DNA from: Melioribacteraceae bacterium | Lineage (GTDB): Bacteria > Bacteroidota > Ignavibacteria > Ignavibacteriales > Melioribacteraceae | Length of the DNA: 26,515 nt | NCBI GenBank assembly: GCA_015486905.1 | Contig: WFQV01000096.1 | Coordinates: 1-26,515, forward strand | Direction of reading: 5' to 3' | In this document: in pieces, positions 1-12,800 of the stretch | Layout of the letters: every line of letters starts with the position of its first letter | Numbering within the stretch: position 1 is the first letter of the stretch | The notes under the pieces: model-generated | Told to the model about the DNA's origin: nothing | Seen by the model: only the letters and a program-made list of their open reading frames with translations | The model's database searches: none | Program-made: the position numbers and the translations under genes

Positions 1-26
1 ACATCAATACAAACTTGAGCTATATT

Positions 27-875
27 CTACTCTATTATTATAGTAGCATGTTTCGGAATTTCGGCATTAATTAATTTATTCGATTCCGAAACAAGTTCGA
101 TTTTTGTAAATCCGACTGTGGATTCACCTTTCGCTATTCCAACGAAGTTTAAGTCCACTAACGAACCGGAGCCGCTTAAACTTTTCTGATTGCCATTTCT
201 CGAAAGGAAACCGGTGTAAATTTCTATCTTGCCTTTTGAGTTAATTTGTTTTATTAAGTCGGAATTCGGGTTGCTTAAATCCCCCGGAAGAATTACCTGA
301 TTAAAATCTCTTTTTTCAATGAACCGCGATTTTTGTACGTTGAAAAGATGCACCTTACTCTTGTTAAATGTAATAACAACACGCATTGCAATTAAACTGT
401 CAATATTTTCCGACCAGATACTAATCTTTGCAGTATCCCCCAATTTAACATGAGTCTCTTTCTTGTAAAATATCAATGAAGCGCCTTTAATAGCATCAAC
501 CACAAATTCACGTGAATCGGCTTGAATCAAAGACCCACTTTTGCCCCAAACTTTGAAAACGTAGGTCCCTTCGTCGAGATTTGAAAAATACGCTTCGGTA
601 GTGTTCGACCAAGCTGTAGTATCCACGTAAGCCGTATCCACATTATCCTCATCCAAAATAGAGAGGAGATAAGAGAATTGATAATCATTGCTGCTGCCTT
701 TCCACTTGAAATAAACGTTGTCTTTGCTTAGTACTTCATTCTGCTTCGGACCATCGATTATTTGAATGAAAGGCGGAGGATTATCCACCAAATTAGGCGA
801 TTCACACGATTCTATTAAATATGCCGATAATATCACTAACATTAATACGGCAACAAATCGTATTGAATTTTTCAT
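27..875 (-). CDS. Probable lipoprotein with Ig/FN3-like and cohesin-like domains
   Basis: 282 residues. The N terminus is a lipoprotein-type signal: basic start, hydrophobic core at 7-21, then IESC with Cys24 as the likely lipidated residue. Glu at -2 makes the lipobox imperfect. Residues about 33-126 form a beta-rich Ig/FN3-like domain ending in GTYVFKVWG. Residues about 132-282 look like a cohesin domain: an opening strand with VKLGDTAKISIW, a central ITFNKSKVHLFNV, and a closing GSGSLVDLNF followed by G-rich strands. It is the last complete gene of the block, starting 13 nt after the stop of the 5220-residue protein, with AAGGAT upstream of its ATG. That protein carries a dockerin-like segment just before its sorting domain, so this lipoprotein could be its outer-membrane anchor; this is inference. 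The residues after Cys24 are not clearly an acidic surface-export signal, so surface exposure is unproven. An ATG at positions 2-4 might start a further gene beyond the edge. Confidence 0.8.
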   Translation of the reverse strand: MKNSIRFVAVLMLVILSAYLIESCESPNLVDNPPPFIQIIDGPKQNEVLSKDNVYFKWKGSSNDYQFSYLLSILDEDNVDTAYVDTTAWSNTTEAYFSNLDEGTYVFKVWGKSGSLIQADSREFVVDAIKGASLIFYKKETHVKLGDTAKISIWSENIDSLIAMRVVITFNKSKVHLFNVQKSRFIEKRDFNQVILPGDLSNPNSDLIKQINSKGKIEIYTGFLSRNGNQKSLSGSGSLVDLNFVGIAKGESTVGFTKIELVSESNKLINAEIPKHATIIIE

Positions 876-888
876 AATATTTAAATCC

Positions 889-3800
889 TTATTTTAGCAA
901 CAATAATTTCTTAGTTTTAACAAATTTGCCGGCGGTGAACCGGTAGAAATAAACTCCGGTTGAAAGCCCGCCGCGAATTCTGTTAGCATCGAATATATAT
1001 TTGTAACTTCCTTCCTTCTGGAATTTATTTAGAAGCACACCTACCTGTTGTCCCAAAATATTGTACAGCACAAGTTTTACTTTCGAGGGTTCGGGTAAGT
1101 CGTATTCTATTGTAGTGGAAGGATTAAACGGATTCGGGTAATTCTGATAAACCTTGTAATTATTAGGAATTTCCCGAATTGAATAAACAACGTTTTTATT
1201 TAATATTTTCTCTCCGGATTTTTTAACCCCTGTTAAGCTCATTAAGAGCGAGTCTTGCGGATTAAATCTGTCGAGATTGGTTTTTATTTGAGCATTTAAA
1301 GAATAAACATCGTCGTACTTACCGGAAAGATTGGCATAATCGACGTAAATTATTCCTCTCGCACTATCGTTGTAAACAAGAGCAATATTATTGGCAGCAT
1401 CCGATGCACCGTTCAACCTTACGGAATCAATATCGAAAACCGAATTGTCGTAATAAAGTTTAACGGAGAACGAGCCTAAATCGTTCTTGTATTTCGAAAT
1501 GTTAATCGGGAAATTAAACAAGGTTTCACCTTTCTTAAATTTAATTTTATCCCTTTCGTCGGGAACTACGGATGAAATATTTCCGATGCTTTGTTTCGGC
1601 AAAGACAGATGAATTTTGTCGTAATACCACATATTAACAAAGGCGACTAAGTCATTAATTGAGAGTTCCATATCGCCGTTGACTTCAACGAATGGAAGTT
1701 CCCCGCTGTAAGGATAAAAATCGGCGCCGTAAAGCGAATCGCTTGAGGACCAAGCTCTAACAAAATCGTTCACATCCGTTACGTCTATTGTTCTATCTCC
1801 GTTGTAATCGGCAAGATTAAGTGTTGTAAACGAATGTGAGTAAGTTTGGGAATTGCCGAGATAGTCCGAGACGGTTATTTTAAAATCATAGCCTGTGGCT
1901 GTTCTCAAATCCCGTACAATTAAGGAGTCGCCTACAGTACCGACATTATTAAGTGAAGCAGAATCCGAAGTCAAAGTAACAGTAATTGGTCTGCTTGAAT
2001 CAACTGCCGCTTTCCAAGAAATTAAGGCTTTATCCCAACCGTAGAGGAATGGTATTTGAGTAATTTTCACGGTCTTATTGTCAAAGTCGGGTGCTTTATT
2101 ATCAATTTTAACACTATCGGCTTCCAAAACGTAATTTACATTGAATTCGGAATGGAATGTAATTCTCAAATCGATAAAGCCTTCAAATTTGTCAACGTAA
2201 GCTTTTGAATTCCATTTAATTGTATCGTCAATAACAGGTCCTGTAAATTGATTTTGGCTCACTATCAATCCCAAACCGCCGCTTGAAAATGTATTTGCAT
2301 TGCTGAATTTCCAATCCAAACCGGAAATTTCCAATTTTTCACCAGGAGTATCGAAATTCCAAATAATTTTAATCATCCCTGTCTGATATTTATCCGGCAC
2401 GGTCAATACCGGTGAGGGACCAATCACGAATTCCGTATCGCTCGTATCGGCAATGGAAGCATCTTTGTAATCCCTAACAATTATTTTAGCGGTATTAGTT
2501 GCAATGCCTTGAGGAATAGTCCAAGTGTAAGGATTGTCTTTGGTAGCGGAAACAGGACCTGCGACAGGTAACACTCCTTTACCACTGCCCAAATCGAGAA
2601 GGATGCGAACGCTGTCCAATTTATCGGCATCCCACTTAATTTGTTGTTTCGTACCGTTATTCCAAGCTATCCTCGTGTTCGGCTCCGTTACTTTAAGCCT
2701 GACAATTGTGAAATTAGATTTGCTTGTATCTCGAATATTTGAAAATTCAGAGGAAATAATTCTTACTTTTGCTTTATCGGAAGCATAAACAACGCCGTCT
2801 TCCAAAGTCCAATTAAACGTACCTTGACCGCTCGATGAATTTTGGTAACCGGCATTCGGAACGTTTAACCAATCATCTTCCTTGCCGGTTAAATTATATT
2901 GAAGAATAACTTTGTTAATGTATTCGCTCGTCCAGGAAATAGGATATGTCTTCCCTATTTGCCACCTTTCCCCTCCGTTCGGGGAAGTCAAACTAATAGA
3001 GCTAATAATGAACGTACTATCGCTTTCATCGTAAATTTCAGGGTGGTCTGCGTCGTAAATTTTCATTCTTACGGAAGGATCTGCTTTTGTAAGAATATTC
3101 CAAATGTAAGAGAGTTTGGAAGCGTCGATAGGGTTCGTATTTATCGGCACACCGTAATCGGGGTCCTTGGAAGTTTTAATAGCCAAATTAACATTTGATA
3201 CGGTACTATTGCTAACGAACCATTTAACATCGTATTGTGTGCCTATTTTCTCACTTCCGCCGCCGTTAGGAGCTACAAGTCGTAAATAACTTACCGTAAT
3301 CGGAGCATCAACCGTGTCTGCCACATTCGGATAGTCAATGTCAACAACCCGTATTTTGTATTTCGTGCTTGCATCGCTCAGTCCCATATTCTTAAGCTCG
3401 CCCCATTCATAGGAAGTGCCTGTGGTTGTAGGAATTAAAATATTCTCCCATTTAACGGGACTGGCAGTGTAATCTTTTGTGTATTCCAATTTTATGTTGT
3501 TTACAAATTGCTTCTCAAACTTAATCAGATAACTTCTGTTCGTACCAGCTTGGAAATATTCGCCACCTACGGGAGAAGTTAATTTAAGCCTTGCAATAGT
3601 AAAGGGAGTTGAGTTAGTATCGTAAAGAGTTGTATTATTTACATCCCTTACCCTAATGTAACAATCGTTAGAAGGTGTGGTAGGTACTTTCCAATTGTAA
3701 GAAGAATCCGAGGGCAGAACGACAATGGGCGTCCAAGTATTGCCTTTCGCTGTTTTGTAAGAAATTTCAACTAATTTAATATTAGAGCTTGCGCTCCAAG

Positions 3801-6800
3801 TTACTTTGTAATTCAAGTCCTCACGGATTCTTTCACCGTTAGTAAGAGAAACGAGTTTCAAAGAACCGACTCTAAACACCGCATCGGAAGTATCTGCAAT
3901 CGAAGGATATTGTACATCGCTAATTTCAATCAAAACGGAATCCGAAACCAAGGTGGACGGAATTTGCCAATCGTAACTACCAACTGTTGCCGAAACGGTG
4001 GGTGCAACTACGGACCAGCCTCCCGAATTTGTGTAGCGTCTTATTCTGATGCGATTGACATTTGAACTTGCAGTCCATTTAATGGTAGCTTTGCCCCCGC
4101 TGGGTAAAAATTCACCGCCGTTCGGATAAGAAAGATTCAAAATAACGATGGAAACAAAATCGCTGCTTGCAAACAATTTCCTTTTTGATTCCGAATCAAA
4201 AATCATTATTTTCAAACTGTCGGTAGCAACCGAAGGTAGATTATTCCAAACCTTCGTTCCCATATTCGGCAATAGGTTCGTAAATATCGGGATAGTATCT
4301 TTACCTACGGAATAATAAATATCAACGGCATTAACCGAAGAGGAAGCCGTCCAGGAAATATTCATCGGCATATCGGTGCTGAAATGGGCTCCGCTTGAAG
4401 GGGAGGAAATTTTAATCCACCCAATCTTGAAGTTACCGTCGCTTACATCCGTTAGTGTCGGGTCGGAAAAATCACGAATTCTAATTAACCCTTTCGTAGT
4501 GTTCATTCCATTTGGAACAGCCCAACTATAATAACCCGTCATAGCATTAACCGGGGAAGCTAAAGTATCCCACGTAGCTCCATTGTCCGAGCTAAATTCA
4601 ATAGTTAACGCCGTAACAAAACCCGCATTCCAAGTAATATTAACGTTCGAGCCGGATGTTAGAGCTTCCCCTCCGTTAGGGCTAAGAAGGGTAAGCACCG
4701 GCGTGTAAATTGTAAACAAATCACTTGTGTCCCGCATAGCCGTATTCTTCTTGTCAGTAATTCTCACGTAGCATGCAGAAGAAGAAATCTTATCCGGTAC
4801 GTCCCATTCATATTTTAAATCGGACGCCGGCAAAGTTTTGTTAACAACGGGATTCCAAGTAGCACCTTTGTCAGTTGAAAATTCGAGCTTTACAGAATCA
4901 ATAAAAGAACTTCTCGTCCACTTAATCACTTGTTTTGTCCCGGTCATCCAATTTGTGTTTGAATCCGGTGAAGTTATTCTCAAAGTTCGGATTGAGAAAA
5001 CGTTGCTTGTGTCAAGTATCTGATAATTTGATTCTTCGTCGCTTAAGATAATCCTTGCCGAATCGATGTCCAAATCCTTCCCGACCAGCCAAGAGTAATT
5101 CGTAGTGTCCTTTACCGTTGCAATATTTTTCCTTGTATTGTTAGAAACATCTAACAAATCTATTTTAATGCTTGTAATGCTTGAGGTTTTTTGCCATTGG
5201 ACGGACGTGTATTTGTTTGCTTGCAATATTTCACCGCCCGAAGGCGAAATAATTGAAATTCGCCCTATTTTGAAAACATCCGGGCTAACGGCTTCAATGG
5301 AATCCCCTTCAAGCGAAATAACTTTTACCTTGGCAATTTTCGAAGAGAGCCCCTGTCCTATGTTCCAAACAAATGAATCGGCAGCGGCAGAAATAGTATT
5401 TCCACCTGGTATGGAGTTCCATGTGGAGTCGTCCAATGTGTATTTTAAACTCACGTTTAAAATAGAGCCTTCACTTTTCCATTTGATTTTATGTTTCGAG
5501 CCTGAAGTCCAGAACTCTCCTCCAACCGGTGAAAGAACTCGCAACCGACTAATCTTAAACGGATTAGCGCTTGAATCGACCAAGCTGCCATTACTTACAT
5601 CAGTTAATTTAACCCGTGCCATTGTAGTAAATGTATCGGGTAAAGTCCAATAATAATACTGACTTTCAGCCGGATAGGAATTTTCCAACGATGTCCAACT
5701 TGCCCCGTTGTCAAAAGAATATTGAATCTTAAGAGCATTAATCCAAATGCTGCTCCATTTAATTTTAATCTTTTTACCTGCTTGGAAATTCTCTCCGCCG
5801 TTGGGTGAAATAAGAGAAAGCGAAGGTGTGAAAATGTTAAAATTATTACTAACGGCATTGATTGTCGGGTCTTTCAAATCTTCCACTCTAACCAATGCTA
5901 TCGTGCTTGTGTCCGCCGGTAAAGTCCAAGTGTACTTTAGTTTGGATGCATCTACGGTATCGATTCCATTCCAAACATTACCGTTATTAAGCGAATATTC
6001 CAAAACAACCGAGTCAACGTTACAATAACTCCATTCAATCGTCTGTTTGGAAGATATCTGCCAATTTTCACCGCCGGCAGGAGAGGTAATTTCCAACTTC
6101 TTTACATTAAAATTAGCATCGTTAACATCCGTAATGGTATTGTAAGCAAAGTCGTAAATTCTAATGTAATTTGTTGCCGAGCAGCTTATGCCCGAAACAT
6201 TCCAAGTGTATTTTTGAAGTGAAGCCGAAACAGGTTGTGTTGTTATTGATTTCCAATTTGTTCCGTCGGTTGAATACTCTAACATTACCTGCGAAATATC
6301 CGAGCTGTTCACCCAGGTAATATCCCAATTCTTTCCTATTTGCAAATCCTCACCGCCGTTAGGACTCGTAAGCCTTAAAAGACTAATAGTAAAAGTTGAA
6401 GAGCTTGTGTCCGCTATTGCGGAGGATGAAACATCGCTTAGTTTTACCAACGCTTGATTAGAGCTTATGTTGGGAATAGTCCAAGCATAACTCAACGCAT
6501 TTGCCGGTGTGGAAGAAACAATGGTTTGCCACGAAGTGCCGTTGTTAGTGGAAAATTCAATTTTAATATTTGAAATATTTGTTGATGCCTGCCAGGTAAT
6601 ATTTTGTGTGTTGCCACCTTGCCAACGTTCGCCGCCGGAAGGAGCAATCAATTGCAATCCGCCTACCGTAAAAGAAGCATCACTGGAATCTGCAATAAAG
6701 GGATTAAGAGCATCACTGATTTTTATTCGCGCCGCCGAAGTGGAAAGATTTTGCGGAACGCTCCATTGGTACGAACCTAACGAAGCATCCACGGCGTTGG

Positions 6801-9800
6801 CAATAGTATCGCTCCAAGTAGTACCGTTATTTGTCGAAAGCTCAATCAATAAAGTTTTGACGCTTGCATCGGCAACCCATTTTATTTGGTAAGTAGTGCC
6901 GGAAATAATAGATTCCCCTCCGTTCGGTTTATTCAAAACAAGCGAGGAAGCACTGATGGCAAACATACCTGCCGTATCGGCAATTTGTGGATATTTAAAA
7001 TCCCTTAGCGAAAGCAGCGCTTCGGTTGAGCTTATCCCCGCAGGGACTTTCCACGAATATTGTTGATTTGTGCCTTTAATTCTATTGATTACATTCCACG
7101 TAGAACCGTTGTTTAAAGAGTACCTCAACTCCAATGTGTCAATGTCGCTCGTACTGTTCCATTTAATCAACAAAGTGGAGCCGGCTAAAATATTTTCTCC
7201 TTGTGAAGGCTGAGTAATTTTAATATTCGAAACAACAAACCTGCTGTCGGATGTATCGCTGATTGCACCGCTCGAATGTGAATCGGTAACTTTCACGGAA
7301 TAAGTTTGTGACGTCGTGCTTGGGACTGTCCAATAATAAGAAGCGTTTCCCGACTTCTGCCGCACAATAAAGAGCCAGTTGGAACCGGCAGGGCTGTAGT
7401 ACAAATCGACCGAATCCACGTTAGCCGTTGCCGACCACTTAATATCGTGCGTTGTGCCCGACTGCCATTTCTCACTCCCGTTAGGCGCCGAAAGGGCTAC
7501 ATTTGCAATTCTAAGAGACTGTGCACTTTCATCCGCAAAAGTGGGATTAGCCGGGTCGCTAACTTTAACGTAAATGGAATCGGAAGGAACATTTGGTACT
7601 GTCCAATCGTAAGTGCCTGAATTTGCCGCTACATTGTTAGCAATTAAATTCCAAGCTCCGTTTTTACCATCCTTGAATTCCAACTTAACGTTAGTAATAC
7701 TCGAAACGGACTTCCAAGTTATTTTTTGAACGGAAGCAACTTGGAAATTTTCACCTCCGTTCGGCGATTGTAAAATCAGTGCATCTATTACAAAAGGATT
7801 GTCGCTTTGGTCCTTGATTCCCAAATTCGATTCGGCATCGCTTATTCTAATCAAACATTTATCCGACGTAATCGACGCTGGGATGTTCCAATCGTAACTA
7901 CCGTCTGCCGTTGTGTTTTCAATAATCGTGTTCCACGATGTACCGCTGTTTGTGGAATATTCTATTTTAACATTAGCAATGTTCGATGTGTTAGTCCAAG
8001 TGAGTGTGGTTTTATTACCGGCATTAAGCAGCTCACCGCCGTTGGGTGATGTTACCACTACATTCCCAATCCGGAATGAGCTTGCCGATTGTGAATAGTT
8101 GCTTGTTTCCTGTTCGTCAAAAATTCGTACCATTCCCTTGTCGGTGAAAACACCCGCGGGTATTGTCCACGAATATGAAAGAGCCGAAGCACTTTGCCCC
8201 GTTACAATCGTGTTCCAACTTGAACCGGCATCCGTCGAATATTGAATTGTCAAATTATTCACTAAGGTACTTTGCCAAGTAATATTCGCAGCCTTACCGG
8301 CTTGTAAATATTCCCCGCCAATCGGAGAAGTTAATTTCAGATTTTCTATTGTAAAATCGGAACTTGAACTTGCAAAATTTTTATTGGGTAAATCTATTAC
8401 ACGCACCCTTGCACGATTAGTTGCAATCCCCGTCGGTACTGTCCAATCGTAAGAATGATTAGCCGCCGGTGTCGAGTTAACAATCGTAATCCAATTAACG
8501 CCTCCGTCCGTTGAATATTCCAAACTCACTTCATTGAATGTGTTTGCACCGTCCCATTTAACGGAGTAAGTTTTTCCCTCCTGGAATCTCTCGCCGCCTG
8601 TAGGATAGGTAATCACTAAACTACTAACGGAAAAAACGTTAGCACTGGAATCCGAAATCGAAGTATTGGCTGCATCTTCGATTTTAATTAAAGCGTTGTT
8701 CGTAGAAATATTAGACGGAATGTTCCAAACGTACTGTGCAACGGTAGCATCCTGGTTCGATTTAATTACACTCCAGGAAGAACCGCCGTCGGTAGAAAGT
8801 GAAATGTTAATTGAATTAACCGCACCGCTCGTCCACGTAATATTGTGTGATGAGCCTGCAAGCCAGCTTTCACCGCCGTTAGGAGCCGTAAGTTCCAAAC
8901 GTTTAATTGTAAAGGCGGGACTTACCGCTCTTATGTTTGTTGAATTTTGCGATGTAGCTCTAACGAAAGCAGTTGTAGAGCTAAGTGTTGTAGGTATTGT
9001 CCAATCGTACGATTGAACCGTTGAATTAACGGAAACAATAGGCGTCCAGGACGTACCGTCGAGCGAGTATTCCAAGTCGATATTACCGGCATTGGAAGCC
9101 GACCATTTAATTGTCTTTTTACTTCCCGCCTGCCATTCGTCCCCACCGGCAGGGGAAGTAATCGACAGAATACCGATAGTAAATAAATTGTCGGATTGTG
9201 ACTTAACGGCGGAATTATTAACATCAATTATCTTAACGAGCGCCGCATTGGAAGTAACGTTCGCCGGAATATTCCAAGTGTAACTTCCTGCTGAAGCGTT
9301 AACATTCTCCGCAATCGAATTAAAGGTCGTTCCTCCATCCGTGGAATAGTAAATGCTTACCAAATTAATTTGACCTGCAGTCCAAGTAACTTTCTCGGAA
9401 GTTCCTGCCAGCCAATACTCACCTCCTGCCGGGGAAGTCAAATTCAATCGTTTAATTACAAACGCCGCACTATTGTCGTAGAAGGTAAAATCGCTAACCG
9501 CCGAAGCCCTTACCATTGCTTGTGCGGCAGAAGTCCCCGCAGGTATTGTCCAATCGTAACTCCCTTTTGCGGCATCGATGGAATTAACAATCGTTTTCCA
9601 AGAGCTGCCGTTATCGACAGAATACTCCAATTTTATATTTGTCACACCGGTGCTTGTCCAAGTAATTGGGTATGTATTGTCCGCTTGCCATTCGGAGCTT
9701 GCAACCGGTGATGTAATATTTAAATTCCCTATTGTGAAAGCCGATTCGGAAGAATCGTTAACTCCCGAATTGTCTGCATCAATTAGTTTTACGTAAGCAT

Positions 9801-12800
9801 TGGTAGTGTTAAACGTCGAAGGCACTGCCCAGTCGTAATTACCGAGTGAAGCATTAACATTAACAGCCAGTTGCTTCCAAAGCGTCCCGCCGTCCGTAGT
9901 GTAATAAATCGATATTTGATTTACCTGCCCGGCGTTCCATTTAATTTTGTTAGTTGTCCCTGCCTGCCAAACTTCACCACCGTTCGGAGAAGTTAAAGCC
10001 AAATTTTTAATCGTAAACAAATTGCTTTCGGCAGTGAATGTCGAGTCCTCGACTGAAGTTAACCTTACCTTTGCCTGATTGGAAGAAATACCGGCAGGTA
10101 GAGTCCAAGAATACTTTCCTAATCCGGCGGCAACAGAAGCGGTCACGTTGTTCCAAGATGTTCCGTTGTTTGTTGTGTAATCAATTTTTAAATTATTCAG
10201 ACCGGTGTTAGTCCACTCTATTGTGTAAGTTTTCCCCGACTGCCATTGAGTGGTAGCAATAGGAGTTGTAACTGCAAGATTACCGATTGTAAACGAAGCA
10301 TTGCTTGAATCTCTAATATCGTTGTCCGAAGCGTCGATTAAACGAATCAAAGCACTGCTTGTGGTAACGCCGGCAGGTAAGCTCCAATTGTAACTGCCGC
10401 TTGCTGCGTTAACATTACTTGCTACCGAAGTCCAGCTTGCACCGTTATCCGCCGAATAATAAATATTGATTTGATTAACAAGTCCGGCTGTCCATGTGAT
10501 TTGCTTTTGAGCACCGCTTTGCCAAACCTCTCCGCCGTTTGGTGAAGAGACTTCCAAAAGTTTGATTTTGAAAACTCCGCTCGTATTATTAAACGTCGGG
10601 TCTTCAACGGCAGTAACTCTTATTACCGCTTGTGCGGAAGAAACATTGGCAGGTAAAGTCCAATCATATTCACCCAAGGAAGCTGCCATTGATGAAACTA
10701 TTGTGTTCCAAGTACTTCCGTTGTCTAACGAATATTCCAATTTTACATTTTGAACCGAAGCGGAATTCCATTTTATTTTATTTCGCCTGCCTGCCTGCCA
10801 AACGTCCGCCACAACCGGTGAAGTAACAGCCAAATTACCGATTGAAAAAGCCGTGCCGTTTGAATCGTTTATTTGTGTATTTCCGCTTTCAAAAATTTTA
10901 ACAAACGCATGTGTGGAAGAAACATTCGAGGGTAAAGTCCAAGCATAACTACCGGAGTTTGCATTAAGATTTGAAACAATCGCATTCCAATTTGCTCCGT
11001 TGTCGGTGGAATATTTAATATCAACATTTGTAACCAAATCGGAAGTCCAGGTAATGTTGTGCTGCGAGCCTGCCTGCCAAATTTCACTGCCTGAAGGTTG
11101 AGTTAACCCCAACGTCTTAATTGCAAAAAGTCCGCTTTCGGATTGCACACTCTGATCTTGCCTTGAGTAAATTCTTATTTTCGCTTGATTCGTTGCTATT
11201 CCCGAGGGTACAGTCCAATCGTATTCGTCAAGGGAAGCCGCAATCGAAGAAACCATAGTATTCCATGTTGTTCCGTTGTCGGTAGAATATTCAATGCGAA
11301 CGTCTGAAATATTAGAAGAAGTCCATTTTATTTTTGATACTCTTCCTGTTTGAATTTCATCCCCGGCAACAGGAGAGACAACCGATAAACTATTTATTGT
11401 AAAGACGGAATTACTTACATCGTAAATTTTTGTATTCTGAGCGTTGACAATTTTAATCAGCGTTTTATTCCCCGCGGCAGCAGCGGGTACAGTCCAAGAA
11501 TACGAACCTGCCGAGGCACTTACGTTGCTTGCAATTGAATTCCAACTTGAACCGTTGTCCGTAGAATAATAAATATTCAATAAGTTAATTAAACCGCTGC
11601 TATAATTCCACGTAATATTTTGCGTTGAGCCTACCTGCCAATTTTCACCGCCGTTCGGAGAAACGACATCCAAAGTTAAAACCTTAAAAGTCTCCGATTG
11701 TTGAACTATCCCCAAACTCGAACGAGCATCGCTAATCCTTATTTGCATCTGATTTGAAGAAATATTTGCCGGGATGTTCCACCGGAAAGTATCCGCTGCT
11801 GCGGTGGCTGAATTAGTAATTGTATTCCAACTAGTTGTTCCCATATCAGTGGAATAATCCAAGCGAACAATATCGATACTGGAACTTGCGTCCCAAACTA
11901 TATCGTAACTTTTACCCGACTGCCAAATGCTATCGGCAGCGGGGATAAACATTTTAACCCAGCCTATTGTAAAGACAGCATCGCTGCTATCCAAAATAGA
12001 AGAGTTGTTCGAATCTTTAATTCTTACGACCCCTTCTTTGGTGGAAAGATTGGAGGGTACATTCCAATTGTAAAAACCGTTTGACGCCGGGTAGGAAGTG
12101 GCAATTGTATGCCAGGACGAACCGTTATTAGTTGAATACTCAATATCTACTGCATTTACTACCGAACTGCTCCATTGGATTTTTTCCGTTGTTCCGGCCT
12201 GAAAATATTCACCGCCGTTAGGAGAAGAAATCTGTAACGAATTAATAGTGAACAAATTGGACTGAGCGGAAATCTCCGAGCCTGTAATTCCATGAGAAAC
12301 TCTAACAATAGAAGTTGCCGAAGAAATGTTACCGGGAATAGTCCAAAAATAAGATTGGTCGGATGCAGGAACCGAATTTTCAATCGTGTTCCAAGTAGAA
12401 CCGTTATCAGTCGAATATTCCAGATTCACGACATTCAAGCCGTCGGTAGCTGTCCATTTTATTTCCTGAGTTGTTCCGCTTTTCCAGTTAGTGCTACTGC
12501 TTGGCTGGGTAACATTAATGGCACCCACCGTAAAATTCGACGAGCTCATACTGTAAATATTACTACGCGCTTCGTCCGTAATTTTAATAAAATATCTATT
12601 CGAAGGGGAATTAGGCACCGTCCAATTGTAATACAAATCGTCGGCATTAACGTTATTTACAATTGTATTCCAAGTAGTACCGTTGTCGGATGAATATTCT
12701 ATTTTAATTGTACTCACGCCGCCGTGCGTCCAGGTAATTCGTTTCGATTCACCTATTGTCCACCCTTCCCCACCGACGGGTGAAGTTAATTTAAGTGAAA

